Position numbers and translations under genes: made by a program. Positions 1 to 7,754 of a stretch of DNA of 34,053 nucleotides are shown in pieces. Where the stretch lies: positions 1 to 34,053 of the forward strand of contig NZ_CADIKK010000052.1 in assembly GCF_902859915.1 (NCBI RefSeq), written 5' to 3'. Positions within the stretch are counted from its first letter, which is position 1. Each line of letters begins with the position of its first letter. The notes beneath the pieces were generated by a model. That model ran no database searches, had not been told where the DNA came from, and saw only the letters and a program-made list of their open reading frames with translations. The stretch comes from Paraburkholderia ultramafica (GTDB lineage Bacteria; Pseudomonadota; Gammaproteobacteria; Burkholderiales; Burkholderiaceae).

Positions 1-112
1 AGTGGGCCGCAGCGTATCAGGCTGCAACAAGCCCGGATATAGAGCTGCAACCCATCCTGTCGTCGTCTGAACACACGAAAAACCGTCGCAAACGGGAGGC
101 GTTCATATAGAA

Positions 113-688
113 ATGATGCTTGAGCGCGGGATCGCGGTCGATCATTCAACCGTTCACCGATGGGCGCTCAAGCCGTTGCCTGCCTTGGAAAAAGCGTTCC
201 GGCGGTGCAAACGGGCAGTCGGCAGGAGCTGGAGGATGGACGAAACCTATATCAGGGTCAAGGGTGAATGGCGGTATCTGTACCGTGCTGTGGACAAGGC
301 AGGCAACACGGTGGATTTTCTGCTGCGGGCCCATCGCGACAAGGCGGCGGCCCGACGCTACTTCGAAAAGGCTATCGGCCAGAATGGCGAGCCGGAGACC
401 GTGACGATAGATAAAAGTGGGTCGAATCTGGCCGCGCTGCTGGCGCTCAACGCTGAACGTGAGAAACGGATCAAGATTCGTCAGAACAAGTATCTGAACA
501 ATATTGTGGAGCAGGACCACCGGGCCATCAAACGCCGCACCCGGCCGATGATGGGCTTCAAGAATTTTCGTTGCGCCCGCATCATTCTCGGCGGCATCGA
601 GACCATGCATATGATCGCCAAGGGTCAAATGGAAGACTGCATTATCGGTCAGACTCAGGCTGATCGATTTTACTCGTTGGTAGCATAA
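113..688 (+). pseudogene. IS6-family transposase, N-terminally truncated
   Basis: A DDE transposase of the IS6 (IS26/IS240-like) family. The 191-residue reading frame has the catalytic domain: first Asp in the RMDETYIRVKGEW block (about residue 43), second Asp in TIDKSGSN (about 100) and Glu in NNIVEQDHRAIKRR (about 133). Family members are usually about 230-240 residues and start with a helix-turn-helix region. Here the homology begins at MMLERGIAVDHSTVHRW, so roughly 40 N-terminal residues are missing; the frame upstream (from base 71) does not encode them. It is most likely an inactive remnant. A right-end inverted repeat is visible downstream but no left end is seen in bases 1-112. The family call is firm; the exact IS is not identified. 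Confidence 0.85.
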
Positions 689-729
689 GCATTCCTCATC
701 ATTTCGATCGTCTTCGCACCGCAAACCTT

Positions 730-743
730 ATCGCGACAGTACC
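730..743. repeat. Probable right terminal inverted repeat of the IS6-family remnant
   Basis: Read on the minus strand, the bases ending at 743 begin GGTACTGTCGCGATAA. This resembles the IS6-family terminal repeat pattern (for example GGCACTGTTGCAAA of IS26). It lies about 40 bases after the transposase stop, where a right end is expected. No matching left repeat is visible, consistent with a truncated copy. The exact boundary is approximate. Confidence 0.5.
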
Positions 744-756
744 CGTCCTGCGCCGC

Positions 757-1185
757 TCACATCTTGTGGGTGGACAGCAGGATGCTGGTTTCGGTTGTGG
801 CGATACCGTCGATCAACCGGATCGCCCCCAGCACGCGGTCGAAGTTTTCCAGCGTATCGGCCCGGAGTTCCGCAATGAGGTCCCAGCGTCCATTGGTGCT
901 GTGGATGGTCGCGACGTTGGGATGTCCGCGCAAAACCTTCAGCACGTCCGTTGCCCGATTACCCTCCACGGCAATCGACATCAATGCGCGTATCCGGTGT
1001 GCCTCGGCAGCCGGTTTCACCCGCACCGTGTAGCCGACGATCACCCCATCCTGTTCAAGACGCGTCAGACGGTTCTGTACCGTCGCCCGCGAGACCCGCA
1101 GTTGCCTGGCGAGCGCAACCACGGACATGCGAGCGTCGTCGCGCAAGAGCGACAGCAGTTGCCGGTCCACATCATCGAGATTCAT
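757..1185 (-). CDS. Lrp/AsnC-family transcriptional regulator
   Basis: A 142-residue DNA-binding regulator of the leucine-responsive (Lrp/AsnC) family. The N-terminus (MNLDDVDRQLLSLLRDDARM) and the helix-turn-helix (VVALARQLRVSRATVQNRL, about residues 22-40) are typical, followed by the RAM/AsnC effector-binding domain (IRALMSIAVEG through ETSILLST). The start at 1185 is preferred over an in-frame ATG at 1218 because MNLDDVD is the usual family N-terminus. It is divergently transcribed from the ornithine cyclodeaminase gene across about 200 bases. Such regulators commonly control the adjacent amino-acid catabolic gene, so regulation of that gene by ornithine or a related amino acid is a reasonable inference. 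Confidence 0.88.
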   Translation of the reverse strand: MNLDDVDRQLLSLLRDDARMSVVALARQLRVSRATVQNRLTRLEQDGVIVGYTVRVKPAAEAHRIRALMSIAVEGNRATDVLKVLRGHPNVATIHSTNGRWDLIAELRADTLENFDRVLGAIRLIDGIATTETSILLSTHKM

Positions 1186-1388
1186 CGTTTTCCGTCGAAG
1201 TTTTTCGTTCCAGGGCATTGGGCGAAGCCAGTCAACTACTGGTACGCAGAATGTTCACCCGCGTCGAGCATTTTGCCATTTTCAATACACTTTTTGATAA
1301 GTTTGCGAGCTATTTGTTGGCGCCGTTCAGCGGAATAATTTCTCCATGGCTGGTGCACGCGCCCAGATCAATCAACGGAGACTTGTTC

Positions 1389-2564
1389 ATGACCCGTTTT
1401 CTCGACGTACCCGCAACCTACCGACTTATCGCCAATGTCGGCGTGCCCCAGGTGCTGCGCGAACTCGCGCAAACCATCCGTGCCGACTACCTGCGCTGGC
1501 CCGACTTCGACAAATCGCCTCGCCTCGCCTGTCACTCCAGCGTCGGCGTCATCGAACTGATGCCGGTAGCCGACGATAACCTGTTCGCGTTCAAGTACGT
1601 CAACGGACATCCGATCAACGCAGAGCGCGGCATTCATACGGTGATGGCGTTCGGCGCGCTAGCAGCCGTCGATACCGGCTACCCGTTGTTCGTTTCCGAA
1701 TTGACGCTCACCACGGCGTTGCGCACGGCTGCCACATCGGCGCTCGTGGCACAGACACTCGCTCGCCCCGATTCAAGAAAGATGGCATTGATCGGCAACG
1801 GCGCGCAAAGCGAATTCCAGGCGATCGCATTCCACGAATTGCTAGGTATCGATGAGATTCGCGTGTTCGACGTCGACGCAACCGCGACGGACAAACTCGT
1901 GCGCAATCTTGCCGCGTGGCCGTCGTTGAAGATCGTGCGCGCGGCGACCACTGCGGAGGCCGTGCGAGGCGCCGACATCGTCACAACGGTCACCGCCGAC
2001 AAGGCGTACGCAACCATCATCACGCCCGACATGGTGGAACCCGGCATGCACATCAATGCGGTAGGCGGTGACTGCCCGGGCAAAACGGAGTTGCATGCGG
2101 ACGTGTTGCGGATGGGCCGGGTGATCGTCGAATACGAGCCGCAAACGCGGATTGAAGGTGATATCCAGCAACTGCCCTCGGATTCACCCGTGACGGAATG
2201 GTGGCGTGTTCTGCGAGGCGAGGTTGCTGGCCGGGAGAGAAACGCGCAGATCACCATTTTCGATTCCGTCGGCTTCGCACTCGAAGACTATTCAGCCTTG
2301 CGCTATCTGCACGCGCTAAGTCAAAGCCGCGGCGTGGGAATCGAGATCGCATTGATTCCACCTGCACACGATCCCAAGAATCTGTTCGACAGGCTCGCAT
2401 CGCCTTCGATCGACACCGGTGTAGGGGTAGTCATAAAACTTCCGCCTGGAAGTTTTATGACTACCCCTACACAAGAGGTCGGAACAGGCCGGAAGGCCCA
2501 TGTGGCGGAAGGCAGCAGGAGTCGAACCTACCTGAGAGCGTCTGACGCCCTCAACTGGGTTTGA
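1389..2564 (+). CDS. Ornithine cyclodeaminase, with an aberrant C-terminus
   Basis: Ornithine cyclodeaminase/mu-crystallin family enzyme, which converts L-ornithine to proline plus ammonia with bound NAD. The body strongly resembles the 350-residue Pseudomonas putida enzyme: VGVIELMPVADDN, FKYVNGHP, the nucleotide-binding IGNGAQSEFQA segment, TTVTADKAYATIITPDM, NAVGGDCPGKTELHADV, EYEPQTRIEGDIQQLP and FDSVGFALEDYSALRY. The ATG at 1389 has a GGAG ribosome site (in cggagacttgttc). The open frame gives 391 residues, about 40 longer than usual. From about residue 344 it is encoded by a perfect inverted repeat (2419-2472), and its last 20-odd residues are antisense to selC, so the natural C-terminus has probably been replaced. 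The core is intact and activity is plausible; the tail is suspect. Confidence 0.87.
   Translation: MTRFLDVPATYRLIANVGVPQVLRELAQTIRADYLRWPDFDKSPRLACHSSVGVIELMPVADDNLFAFKYVNGHPINAERGIHTVMAFGALAAVDTGYPLFVSELTLTTALRTAATSALVAQTLARPDSRKMALIGNGAQSEFQAIAFHELLGIDEIRVFDVDATATDKLVRNLAAWPSLKIVRAATTAEAVRGADIVTTVTADKAYATIITPDMVEPGMHINAVGGDCPGKTELHADVLRMGRVIVEYEPQTRIEGDIQQLPSDSPVTEWWRVLRGEVAGRERNAQITIFDSVGFALEDYSALRYLHALSQSRGVGIEIALIPPAHDPKNLFDRLASPSIDTGVGVVIKLPPGSFMTTPTQEVGTGRKAHVAEGSRSRTYLRASDALNWV
2419..2472. repeat. Perfect 25-bp inverted repeat with 4-base loop
   Basis: Arms 2419-2443 (starting GTGTAGGGGTAGTCATAAAA) and 2448-2472 are exact reverse complements, separated by GCCT. The structure sits at the 3' end of the ornithine cyclodeaminase gene and 31 bases beyond the 3' end of selC, between convergent transcripts. 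It could be a bidirectional terminator, a palindromic mobile element, or two abutting IS termini. It lacks a clear T-run after the stem, and its length and perfection exceed ordinary terminators. Identity unknown. Confidence 0.85.
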
Positions 2565-2598
2565 AGCCCAGCCGCACCACCGGATACGAATGCCTTCC
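2503..2598 (-). tRNA. selC: Selenocysteine tRNA, tRNA-Sec(UCA)
   Basis: The minus strand from 2598 reads GGAAGGCATTCGTATCCGG and ends CTGCCTTCCGCCA at 2503: 96 nucleotides with an encoded CCA. It shows the hallmarks of bacterial tRNA-Sec: an 8-bp acceptor stem (GGAAGGCA/TGCCTTCC), the GGTGGTGCGGCTGG segment, an anticodon loop with TCA (CTGGGCTTCAAACCCAG), a long variable arm (TTGAGGGCGTCAGACGCTCTCA) and the GGTTCGACTCC T-arm. It reads UGA codons and is charged with serine, which SelA converts to selenocysteine. The gene lies only 27 bases after selB on the same strand, so it may be processed from the same transcript. Confidence 0.97.
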
Positions 2599-2625
2599 TA
2601 CGGTGATTGAACTACGCGTTGCCGA

Positions 2626-4539
2626 TCAGAGCAGATCGAGCCAACGACTATCCGTGCGCAGCAGATGCAGCCCACGGTGGAAGCGAGTATACCCAACCCG
2701 GTCGAAAAATTCCAAAAGCTGGATCGCGCGCTTGCGCCCCAGTCCGGTGACATCGCGAAACGGCGCGGCGGCTACCGTGCCCGCGTTCTTCCGCGCCTCG
2801 GACGCCGCGATCGTCGCCAGTTCGCGAATGACGTCGTGGTGATAAAAGAGGTCATGCACGACCTGAAAAAGCTCGCCTTGCCGCGCGAGTTTGCGCAGCA
2901 ACTGACGCATGCGCTCCTCGGGCACGCCGTGCGCACTCGCCAGATCGCGCACCCACGGCGGATCGAAGCGCCCCGCCTTCACTTCAGGCAGCAACGCCGC
3001 GGCGAGCGCCCGGTCGGCGTCGTCGAGCGTCACGGTATGGCCCGGCAGATGCAGCCACGGCCCGCGTTTGACAATCGCGCCGCGCGCAGCCGCAGCGTCG
3101 ACGAGCGCGCGCCACAACGCATCGTCCACCAGCGGCGCCGCGATTCGCCGCAAGCGCGATACGTCCGGACCCAGCTCGTCCGGCGAACGCTCGTGATACT
3201 GCGTGAGCGTTGCAATCAGCCGGTCAGCGAGCGCCTGCCACATCGCGTCGGCGACCAGCAACGCGTCGTGGCCCGGCAACTCGACCACGCGCGTCTCGGA
3301 CGGCAACGCGAGCGCAGCCGCCGGCATGCCCGTCAGCCTTTCCAGCAACGCGCGCGACAAACCGTGCGGCGCCCGCGCGAACATTGCGTCAAGCGTGCCG
3401 GTGTCGAGCATCGTCTGAATCGCATCGAGCCACGCGAGCCGCTCAGCCGAACGCCGTTTACGCGACGGCGCGAACGGATCGAGCACATGCCCGCCGCCCA
3501 CCGTGCGATTGGCCTGCGCATTGCGCACCACAAACCGGTCGCCCGGCACCGCGCACACCGGCCGCTCGAACACGAGTTGCACGCGAGCACGCTGACCGGC
3601 ACCAAGAGTTTCGCCTTCGAGCAACGCGACATGCGCGACCTGATGCTGCGTGCCCAGATGCACATGCAGCGGCGCCCAATGTTCCACCGTGAGCGATGCA
3701 TCGGCGAGCAGCGTCAGCATCACGTCGATCCGCTCCGACGCTTGCGACAAACGCGGATCGACGATCCAGTCGCCGCGATCGATCGCGCTCTTCTCGATGC
3801 CCGCCAGATTCAACGCACAGCGCTCGCCGGCGCGTCCGGTCTCAGCCGGGCGATTCTGCGCATGAATGCTGCGCACACGCACCGGTTGATTCTTCGGCGC
3901 AAGCAGCATCGTCTCGCCGACCGTCACGCGGCCGGAGACCACCGTCCCCGTGACGATGGTGCCCTGCCCCGACAGCGTGAAGACGCGATCGACGGCAAGA
4001 CGAAACAAGCCGTCAGCACGCCTCATATGCCACGCCGCGGCCGCCGCGTGCAGATGCGCCTTCAGCGCGGCCACGCCGGGATCGTCTTCGCGCGTCGCGC
4101 AGGTATCGAACACGGGTGCGTCCCGCAGCACGCTCGCGCTCAGAAACGCGGCGACTTCGTCGCGCACTTCCCGCAGACGCTGCGCGTCCACGCGATCCAC
4201 CTTGGTCAGCGCTATCGCGCCGCGCTGGATGCCGAGCAGTTCAACGATCGCCAGATGCTCGCGCGTTTGCGGCATCACACCGTCGTCGGCGGCAATCACG
4301 AGGAGCGCAAAATCGATTCCGCTCGCGCCCGCAGTCATCGTGTGCACGAGTTTCTCGTGGCCCGGCACGTCGATCAGGCCGAGCACGTCGCCGTTGTCGA
4401 GCGGCACGTACGCGTAACCCAGTTCGATCGAAATGCCGCGCGCCTTCTCTTCCTTCAGACGATCCGTATCGACGCCCGATAACGCCTTCACCAGACTCGT
4501 TTTACCGTGGTCGATATGTCCCGCCGTGCCGACGATCAT
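2626..4539 (-). CDS. selB: Selenocysteine-specific translation elongation factor SelB
   Basis: SelB is the EF-Tu-like GTPase that carries Sec-tRNA to ribosomes paused at UGA and binds the SECIS hairpin of the mRNA. This 637-residue protein has the G1 loop GHIDHGKT (residues 7-14), the G3 motif DVPGH (57-61) and the G4 motif TKVD (112-115), followed by the EF-Tu domain 2/3 region (for example FTLSGQGTIVTGTV) and a long C-terminal region matching the winged-helix SECIS-binding domains (ending DVTGLGRKRAIQLLEFFDRV). Length fits the family. The ATG at 4539 overlaps the selA stop codon in an ATGA junction, indicating translational coupling, and selC follows immediately downstream. Confidence 0.97.
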   Translation of the reverse strand: MIVGTAGHIDHGKTSLVKALSGVDTDRLKEEKARGISIELGYAYVPLDNGDVLGLIDVPGHEKLVHTMTAGASGIDFALLVIAADDGVMPQTREHLAIVELLGIQRGAIALTKVDRVDAQRLREVRDEVAAFLSASVLRDAPVFDTCATREDDPGVAALKAHLHAAAAAWHMRRADGLFRLAVDRVFTLSGQGTIVTGTVVSGRVTVGETMLLAPKNQPVRVRSIHAQNRPAETGRAGERCALNLAGIEKSAIDRGDWIVDPRLSQASERIDVMLTLLADASLTVEHWAPLHVHLGTQHQVAHVALLEGETLGAGQRARVQLVFERPVCAVPGDRFVVRNAQANRTVGGGHVLDPFAPSRKRRSAERLAWLDAIQTMLDTGTLDAMFARAPHGLSRALLERLTGMPAAALALPSETRVVELPGHDALLVADAMWQALADRLIATLTQYHERSPDELGPDVSRLRRIAAPLVDDALWRALVDAAAARGAIVKRGPWLHLPGHTVTLDDADRALAAALLPEVKAGRFDPPWVRDLASAHGVPEERMRQLLRKLARQGELFQVVHDLFYHHDVIRELATIAASEARKNAGTVAAAPFRDVTGLGRKRAIQLLEFFDRVGYTRFHRGLHLLRTDSRWLDLL

Positions 4540-5966
4540 GCCTGCGTGCCCTTCAGTTGCTCGATCAGTTGCGCTTCATCGGCGGCTTCGAGGCAGCGCA
4601 GATCGAGGCGCAACGCATCGTCCGCGATACGTCCGAGCACCGGCCGCGCCATCTCGCGCAGCAGCTTTTCCAGCGCGAGCAAGTGGCGGCCGCCGCGCTT
4701 GCCGTCGGCCATTCTGACGACGAGGCCGTAGCTCGGCAGCACGTCGACGGGCAACGCACCGCTGCCGATCTGGCTGAACATCGGCTCCGCGGCCACCGCG
4801 TAGCGCTCGCCGATCGCACGCTGCAACGCCGGCTGCACGCGCTCCGCGGCGAGCCGGATGTCGTCGGCGGCACGCGTGAGCAGGCGCAACGTGGTCAGCC
4901 GTTCCACCAGTTTTTCCGGCGCGCGATACAGCTGCAACACCGGCTCGAGCGCCGCGAGCGTCAGTTTTCCGACGCGCAGCGCGCGCTTGAGCGGATGCTT
5001 CTTGATCTTCGCGATCAGATCGCGCCGCCCGACGATCAACCCGGCTTGCGGGCCGCCGAGCAGCTTGTCGCCGCTGAACGTGACGAGGTCGGCGCCGGCT
5101 TCGACGGTTTCGCGCACCGTCGGCTCACGCGGCAAGCCCCACTGGCTCAGATCGACCAGCGTGCCGCTGCCGAGGTCCACGGCGACCGCGAGGCCGCGCG
5201 CATGCGCAAGCGGCGCGATTTCGTCGAGGCCGACTTCTTTGGTGAAGCCGTTGATTGCGTAGTTGCTCGCGTGGACCTTCATCAGCAGCGCGGTTTGCGG
5301 GCCGATGGCTTCGTCGTAGTCCTTCAGATGCGTGCGATTGGTCGTGCCGACTTCGCGCAGCTTCGCGCCCGCGCGGCTCATGATGTCGGGAATGCGAAAC
5401 GCGCCGCCGATCTCGACCAGTTCGCCGCGCGACACAACGACTTCTCTCTTCGACGCCAGCGCGGACAACGTGAGCAGCACCGCGGCGGCGTTGTTGTTGA
5501 CCACGGTCGCCGCTTCGGCGCCGGTCAGTTCGCAGATGAGCTCGTCGATCAGATCGTCGCGGTCGCCGCGCTTGCCGGTGCCGAGATCGAACTCGAGGTT
5601 GGCGGGTTGAGTGAGCGCCTTCATCACCGCCTGCACCGCCTCGTCGGGCAACAGTGCGCGGCCGAGGTTGGTGTGCAGCACGGTGCCGGTCAGATTGAAC
5701 ACGCTGCGCAAGCGGGACTCGTTGCGCCGGCGCAGCGCGGCTTCGACCGATGCGTGCAGCCGCCCGATGTCGAGCGCGCCGACCGACGCGTCACCTGTTT
5801 GCGCGCTGGCGCGCCACGCGTCGAGCGCATCGCGCACCGCGCCCAGCACCTGCGTGCGGCCATACCCGCTCACGAGCGCCGCGAACTCCGCCGACGCCAT
5901 GACCTTTTCCACCGACGGCACGCGCGCCATCAGCGCGCGCAATTCCGAGCCGCTCACATCGCTCAC
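4536..5966 (-). CDS. selA: L-seryl-tRNA(Sec) selenium transferase
   Basis: SelA is the PLP-dependent enzyme that converts seryl-tRNA(Sec) to selenocysteinyl-tRNA using selenophosphate. The 476-residue protein shows the family sequence throughout: SVFNLTGTVLHTNLGRALL (about 88-106), VVNNNAAAVLLTL (155-167), the REVGTTNRTHLKDY block (204-217) and VDLGSGTL (263-270). The PLP-binding lysine is expected at Lys301 in FSGDKLLGGPQAG, matching Lys295 of the E. coli enzyme. Length is normal. It overlaps selB by four bases and begins 35 bases after fdhE ends, on the same strand, consistent with one transcription unit with the formate dehydrogenase it serves. Confidence 0.97.
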   Translation of the reverse strand: MSDVSGSELRALMARVPSVEKVMASAEFAALVSGYGRTQVLGAVRDALDAWRASAQTGDASVGALDIGRLHASVEAALRRRNESRLRSVFNLTGTVLHTNLGRALLPDEAVQAVMKALTQPANLEFDLGTGKRGDRDDLIDELICELTGAEAATVVNNNAAAVLLTLSALASKREVVVSRGELVEIGGAFRIPDIMSRAGAKLREVGTTNRTHLKDYDEAIGPQTALLMKVHASNYAINGFTKEVGLDEIAPLAHARGLAVAVDLGSGTLVDLSQWGLPREPTVRETVEAGADLVTFSGDKLLGGPQAGLIVGRRDLIAKIKKHPLKRALRVGKLTLAALEPVLQLYRAPEKLVERLTTLRLLTRAADDIRLAAERVQPALQRAIGERYAVAAEPMFSQIGSGALPVDVLPSYGLVVRMADGKRGGRHLLALEKLLREMARPVLGRIADDALRLDLRCLEAADEAQLIEQLKGTQA

Positions 5967-6001
5967 GAAGCAATCCCTCTGGTAGTCGTGTCCGGCCGAT
6001 T

Positions 6002-6997
6002 CTAGTCGGACTCGCCGGCAGGCTCAGCCGCACTGTCGGCCTGTTCCGGCCACAGCCACGGATGCGGCGACGCGCGCCGGTAGCCCTCCGCCCCCATCAG
6101 CAGATCCAGCGTGAGGCTGGCGAGATCGTCCGCGAACGGATCGAAGTCGTAGTCCTTCGACTGAATGCCGATCTTGCGGTAAGTATGGCATTCGTCGCAC
6201 GACTCCGCCTTCAGCACGGCGTTTTTCGATTCGGCTTCGCGCGTGGCCTCATCGGCGTCCGGCGAGCCGACCGTGTGATAGGCGATGCCCTTGGTCGAAT
6301 CGCAGTTCGAGCATTTCGAGCGCACCATGTGCCACTCGGTCGAGCACAAGCCACATTGCAGGTAGCGGTAATTGTCATACGCGCCGCCCACCCGCACGAT
6401 GCTCGCCACCGGATGCGATCCGCACACCGGACACAGGCCGGGCGTTTCGAGGTACGGCACCTCGCGCTTGTCGATGTCGGCGGCGAGATCGGTCCAGACC
6501 ACCTGCAACGCGGCCGTGATGAAGGGCGCGCTGGCCGGATCGACTTCATCGAAGCGCTGCGCGAAGATCGCGTCTGCCTGGGCTTCGAGCGTGGCCGTGT
6601 CGAGCGTGCGCAACCGGGCGATCAGCGCTTCGAGCGGCGGCGTGAGCGGGCCCGCGGCTTCGACCTTGTCGAGCAACTGGCGCAGAACGTCGTGCCACGC
6701 CGGATCGCGTACGCCGGAGAGCGCTGGAATCAGCGGCATCGAATGCTGCTGCGCGCTTGCGATCAATTCGGCGCTGGGCGGCTGCGCCTTAAAGCCCGCG
6801 ATCACCGCTTGCTGCGCGTCGGCCAGCACGGCCATCAGGCGCAGATAGCCGGCGATCGGATTGTTGAGTGCCGCGAGCTGGCGCAGGCGCGCGGCGCGCG
6901 GCGCGAACACCGCGAGCCGTTCGGGCATGCGGATGCGGGGAATCGCCGTGTGATCGAGCGACTCGATATCGCCGGCTTCAAGAATGCGTTGAACCAC
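6002..6997 (-). CDS. fdhE: Formate dehydrogenase accessory protein FdhE
   Basis: FdhE is a cytoplasmic factor needed for assembly of respiratory formate dehydrogenases. The 331-residue protein has the expected N-terminal helical domain (AIPRIRMPERLAVFAPRAAR) and a C-terminal metal-binding region with four CxxC pairs: Cys189/192 (LCPVCGSHP), Cys215/218 (CGLCSTEWH), Cys229/232 (CSNCDSTKG) and Cys267/270 (CDECHTYRK). These are the rubredoxin-like knuckles known to bind iron in the E. coli protein. Translation appears to begin at a GTG (minus strand, 6997), with AGAGG eight bases upstream. It lies between the dehydrogenase subunits and selA. A strong hairpin precedes it (7021-7056), so its level may be set below that of the structural subunits. 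Confidence 0.95.
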   Translation of the reverse strand: MVQRILEAGDIESLDHTAIPRIRMPERLAVFAPRAARLRQLAALNNPIAGYLRLMAVLADAQQAVIAGFKAQPPSAELIASAQQHSMPLIPALSGVRDPAWHDVLRQLLDKVEAAGPLTPPLEALIARLRTLDTATLEAQADAIFAQRFDEVDPASAPFITAALQVVWTDLAADIDKREVPYLETPGLCPVCGSHPVASIVRVGGAYDNYRYLQCGLCSTEWHMVRSKCSNCDSTKGIAYHTVGSPDADEATREAESKNAVLKAESCDECHTYRKIGIQSKDYDFDPFADDLASLTLDLLMGAEGYRRASPHPWLWPEQADSAAEPAGESD

Positions 6998-7020
6998 AGT
7001 ATCGACCTCTTAAAACTGAA

Positions 7021-7056
7021 GAGCCGCCGCGCTTCGTCGAACAAAGGCGGCGGCTC
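7021..7056 (-). terminator. Intercistronic hairpin between fdoI and fdhE
   Basis: On the minus strand the arms GAGCCGCCGC (7056-7047) and GCGGCGGCTC (7030-7021) pair perfectly around a 16-base loop and are followed by the T-rich TTCAGTTTTAAG. This looks like a partial rho-independent terminator or an RNA-stabilising hairpin inside the operon. The T-run is interrupted, so read-through into fdhE-selAB is expected. Confidence 0.5.
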
Positions 7057-7097
7057 GGTGTGCAATGCGCTGGAAAGCGCGCTGCCTTGTTTGCCGA

Positions 7098-7754
7098 TTA
7101 CTTGCCGATTATTTCCTTGAACCAGTTCGGATGATGCTTTCTCGCCCAGCCGTAGGTCACGGTACCGCGTGTCATCGCGCGGATCGATCCCTTGACCCAC
7201 AACGCCGCATAAATATGCACGACGATGCCGACGATCAGCACAAACGCTGTGGCCGCATGGACAACCGCCGCGAACCGGATGATCCCAATCGGGAAGTAGA
7301 ACGAGAAGTAGCGCCGCCAGATCACAATGCCGCTCGCCAGCAACAGCACAAGGCAGATCACCATCGTGAAAAAGAGCAGCTTTTGACCGGCGTTGTACTT
7401 GCCGATCGCGGGGAGCTTTTCCTCGCGATTGTTGAGCACGTCGTCGATCTGCTTCATCCACTGCATGTCGGCCTTGTCCAAATAGTTGTGGTGCCAGAAA
7501 CGCAACGCAAGAATCAGGAACGACACGAACATCACGCAGCCGATGAACGGATGCAGAATCCGCGTCCACTGTCCGCCGCCGAGGAGCGCGTAGAGCCACG
7601 ACATCGCCGGATGAAACAGCGCGAGCCCGGAGAGCGCCAGCAACACGAACGTTATCGCGGTGATCCAGTGATTCGTGCGCTCGTTCGGCGTGTAGCGCAC
7701 GATCAGACTATTGCCCTTCACGTCCTTCAGCCCGGTTTGCTCAGTGTGATTCAT
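7098..7754 (-). CDS. fdoI: Formate dehydrogenase cytochrome b556 (gamma) subunit
   Basis: Membrane anchor of the respiratory formate dehydrogenase. It binds two b hemes and passes electrons from the iron-sulfur subunit to quinone. The 218-residue protein has about four hydrophobic helices (roughly 31-50, 65-86, 125-147 and 160-186). Likely heme-ligand histidines are His29 (ERTNHWITAI), His68 (RILHPFIG), His166 (AAVVHAATAF) and His180 (GIVVHIYAAL). Length fits FdoI/FdnI (about 210-217). The start overlaps the end of fdoH by 14 bases. The symbol follows the E. coli fdoGHI nomenclature; fdnI would be equally valid from sequence. Confidence 0.94.
   Translation of the reverse strand: MNHTEQTGLKDVKGNSLIVRYTPNERTNHWITAITFVLLALSGLALFHPAMSWLYALLGGGQWTRILHPFIGCVMFVSFLILALRFWHHNYLDKADMQWMKQIDDVLNNREEKLPAIGKYNAGQKLLFFTMVICLVLLLASGIVIWRRYFSFYFPIGIIRFAAVVHAATAFVLIVGIVVHIYAALWVKGSIRAMTRGTVTYGWARKHHPNWFKEIIGK

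Noticed and set aside
1..112. N-terminal coding part of the IS6 transposase or another gene at the left edge
   Set aside because: The upstream frame opens only at base 71 and its residues do not resemble the IS6 HTH; no other gene evidence in these bases.
2665..4482. Long plus-strand open frame (605 codons) opposite selB
   Set aside because: Arg/His/Gln-rich composition typical of the antisense shadow of a GC-rich gene; the minus-strand SelB has full motif support.
4116..6005. Long plus-strand open frame (629 codons) opposite selA
   Set aside because: Low-complexity Arg/Ala/Gln-rich translation with no domain; SelA on the other strand is unambiguous.
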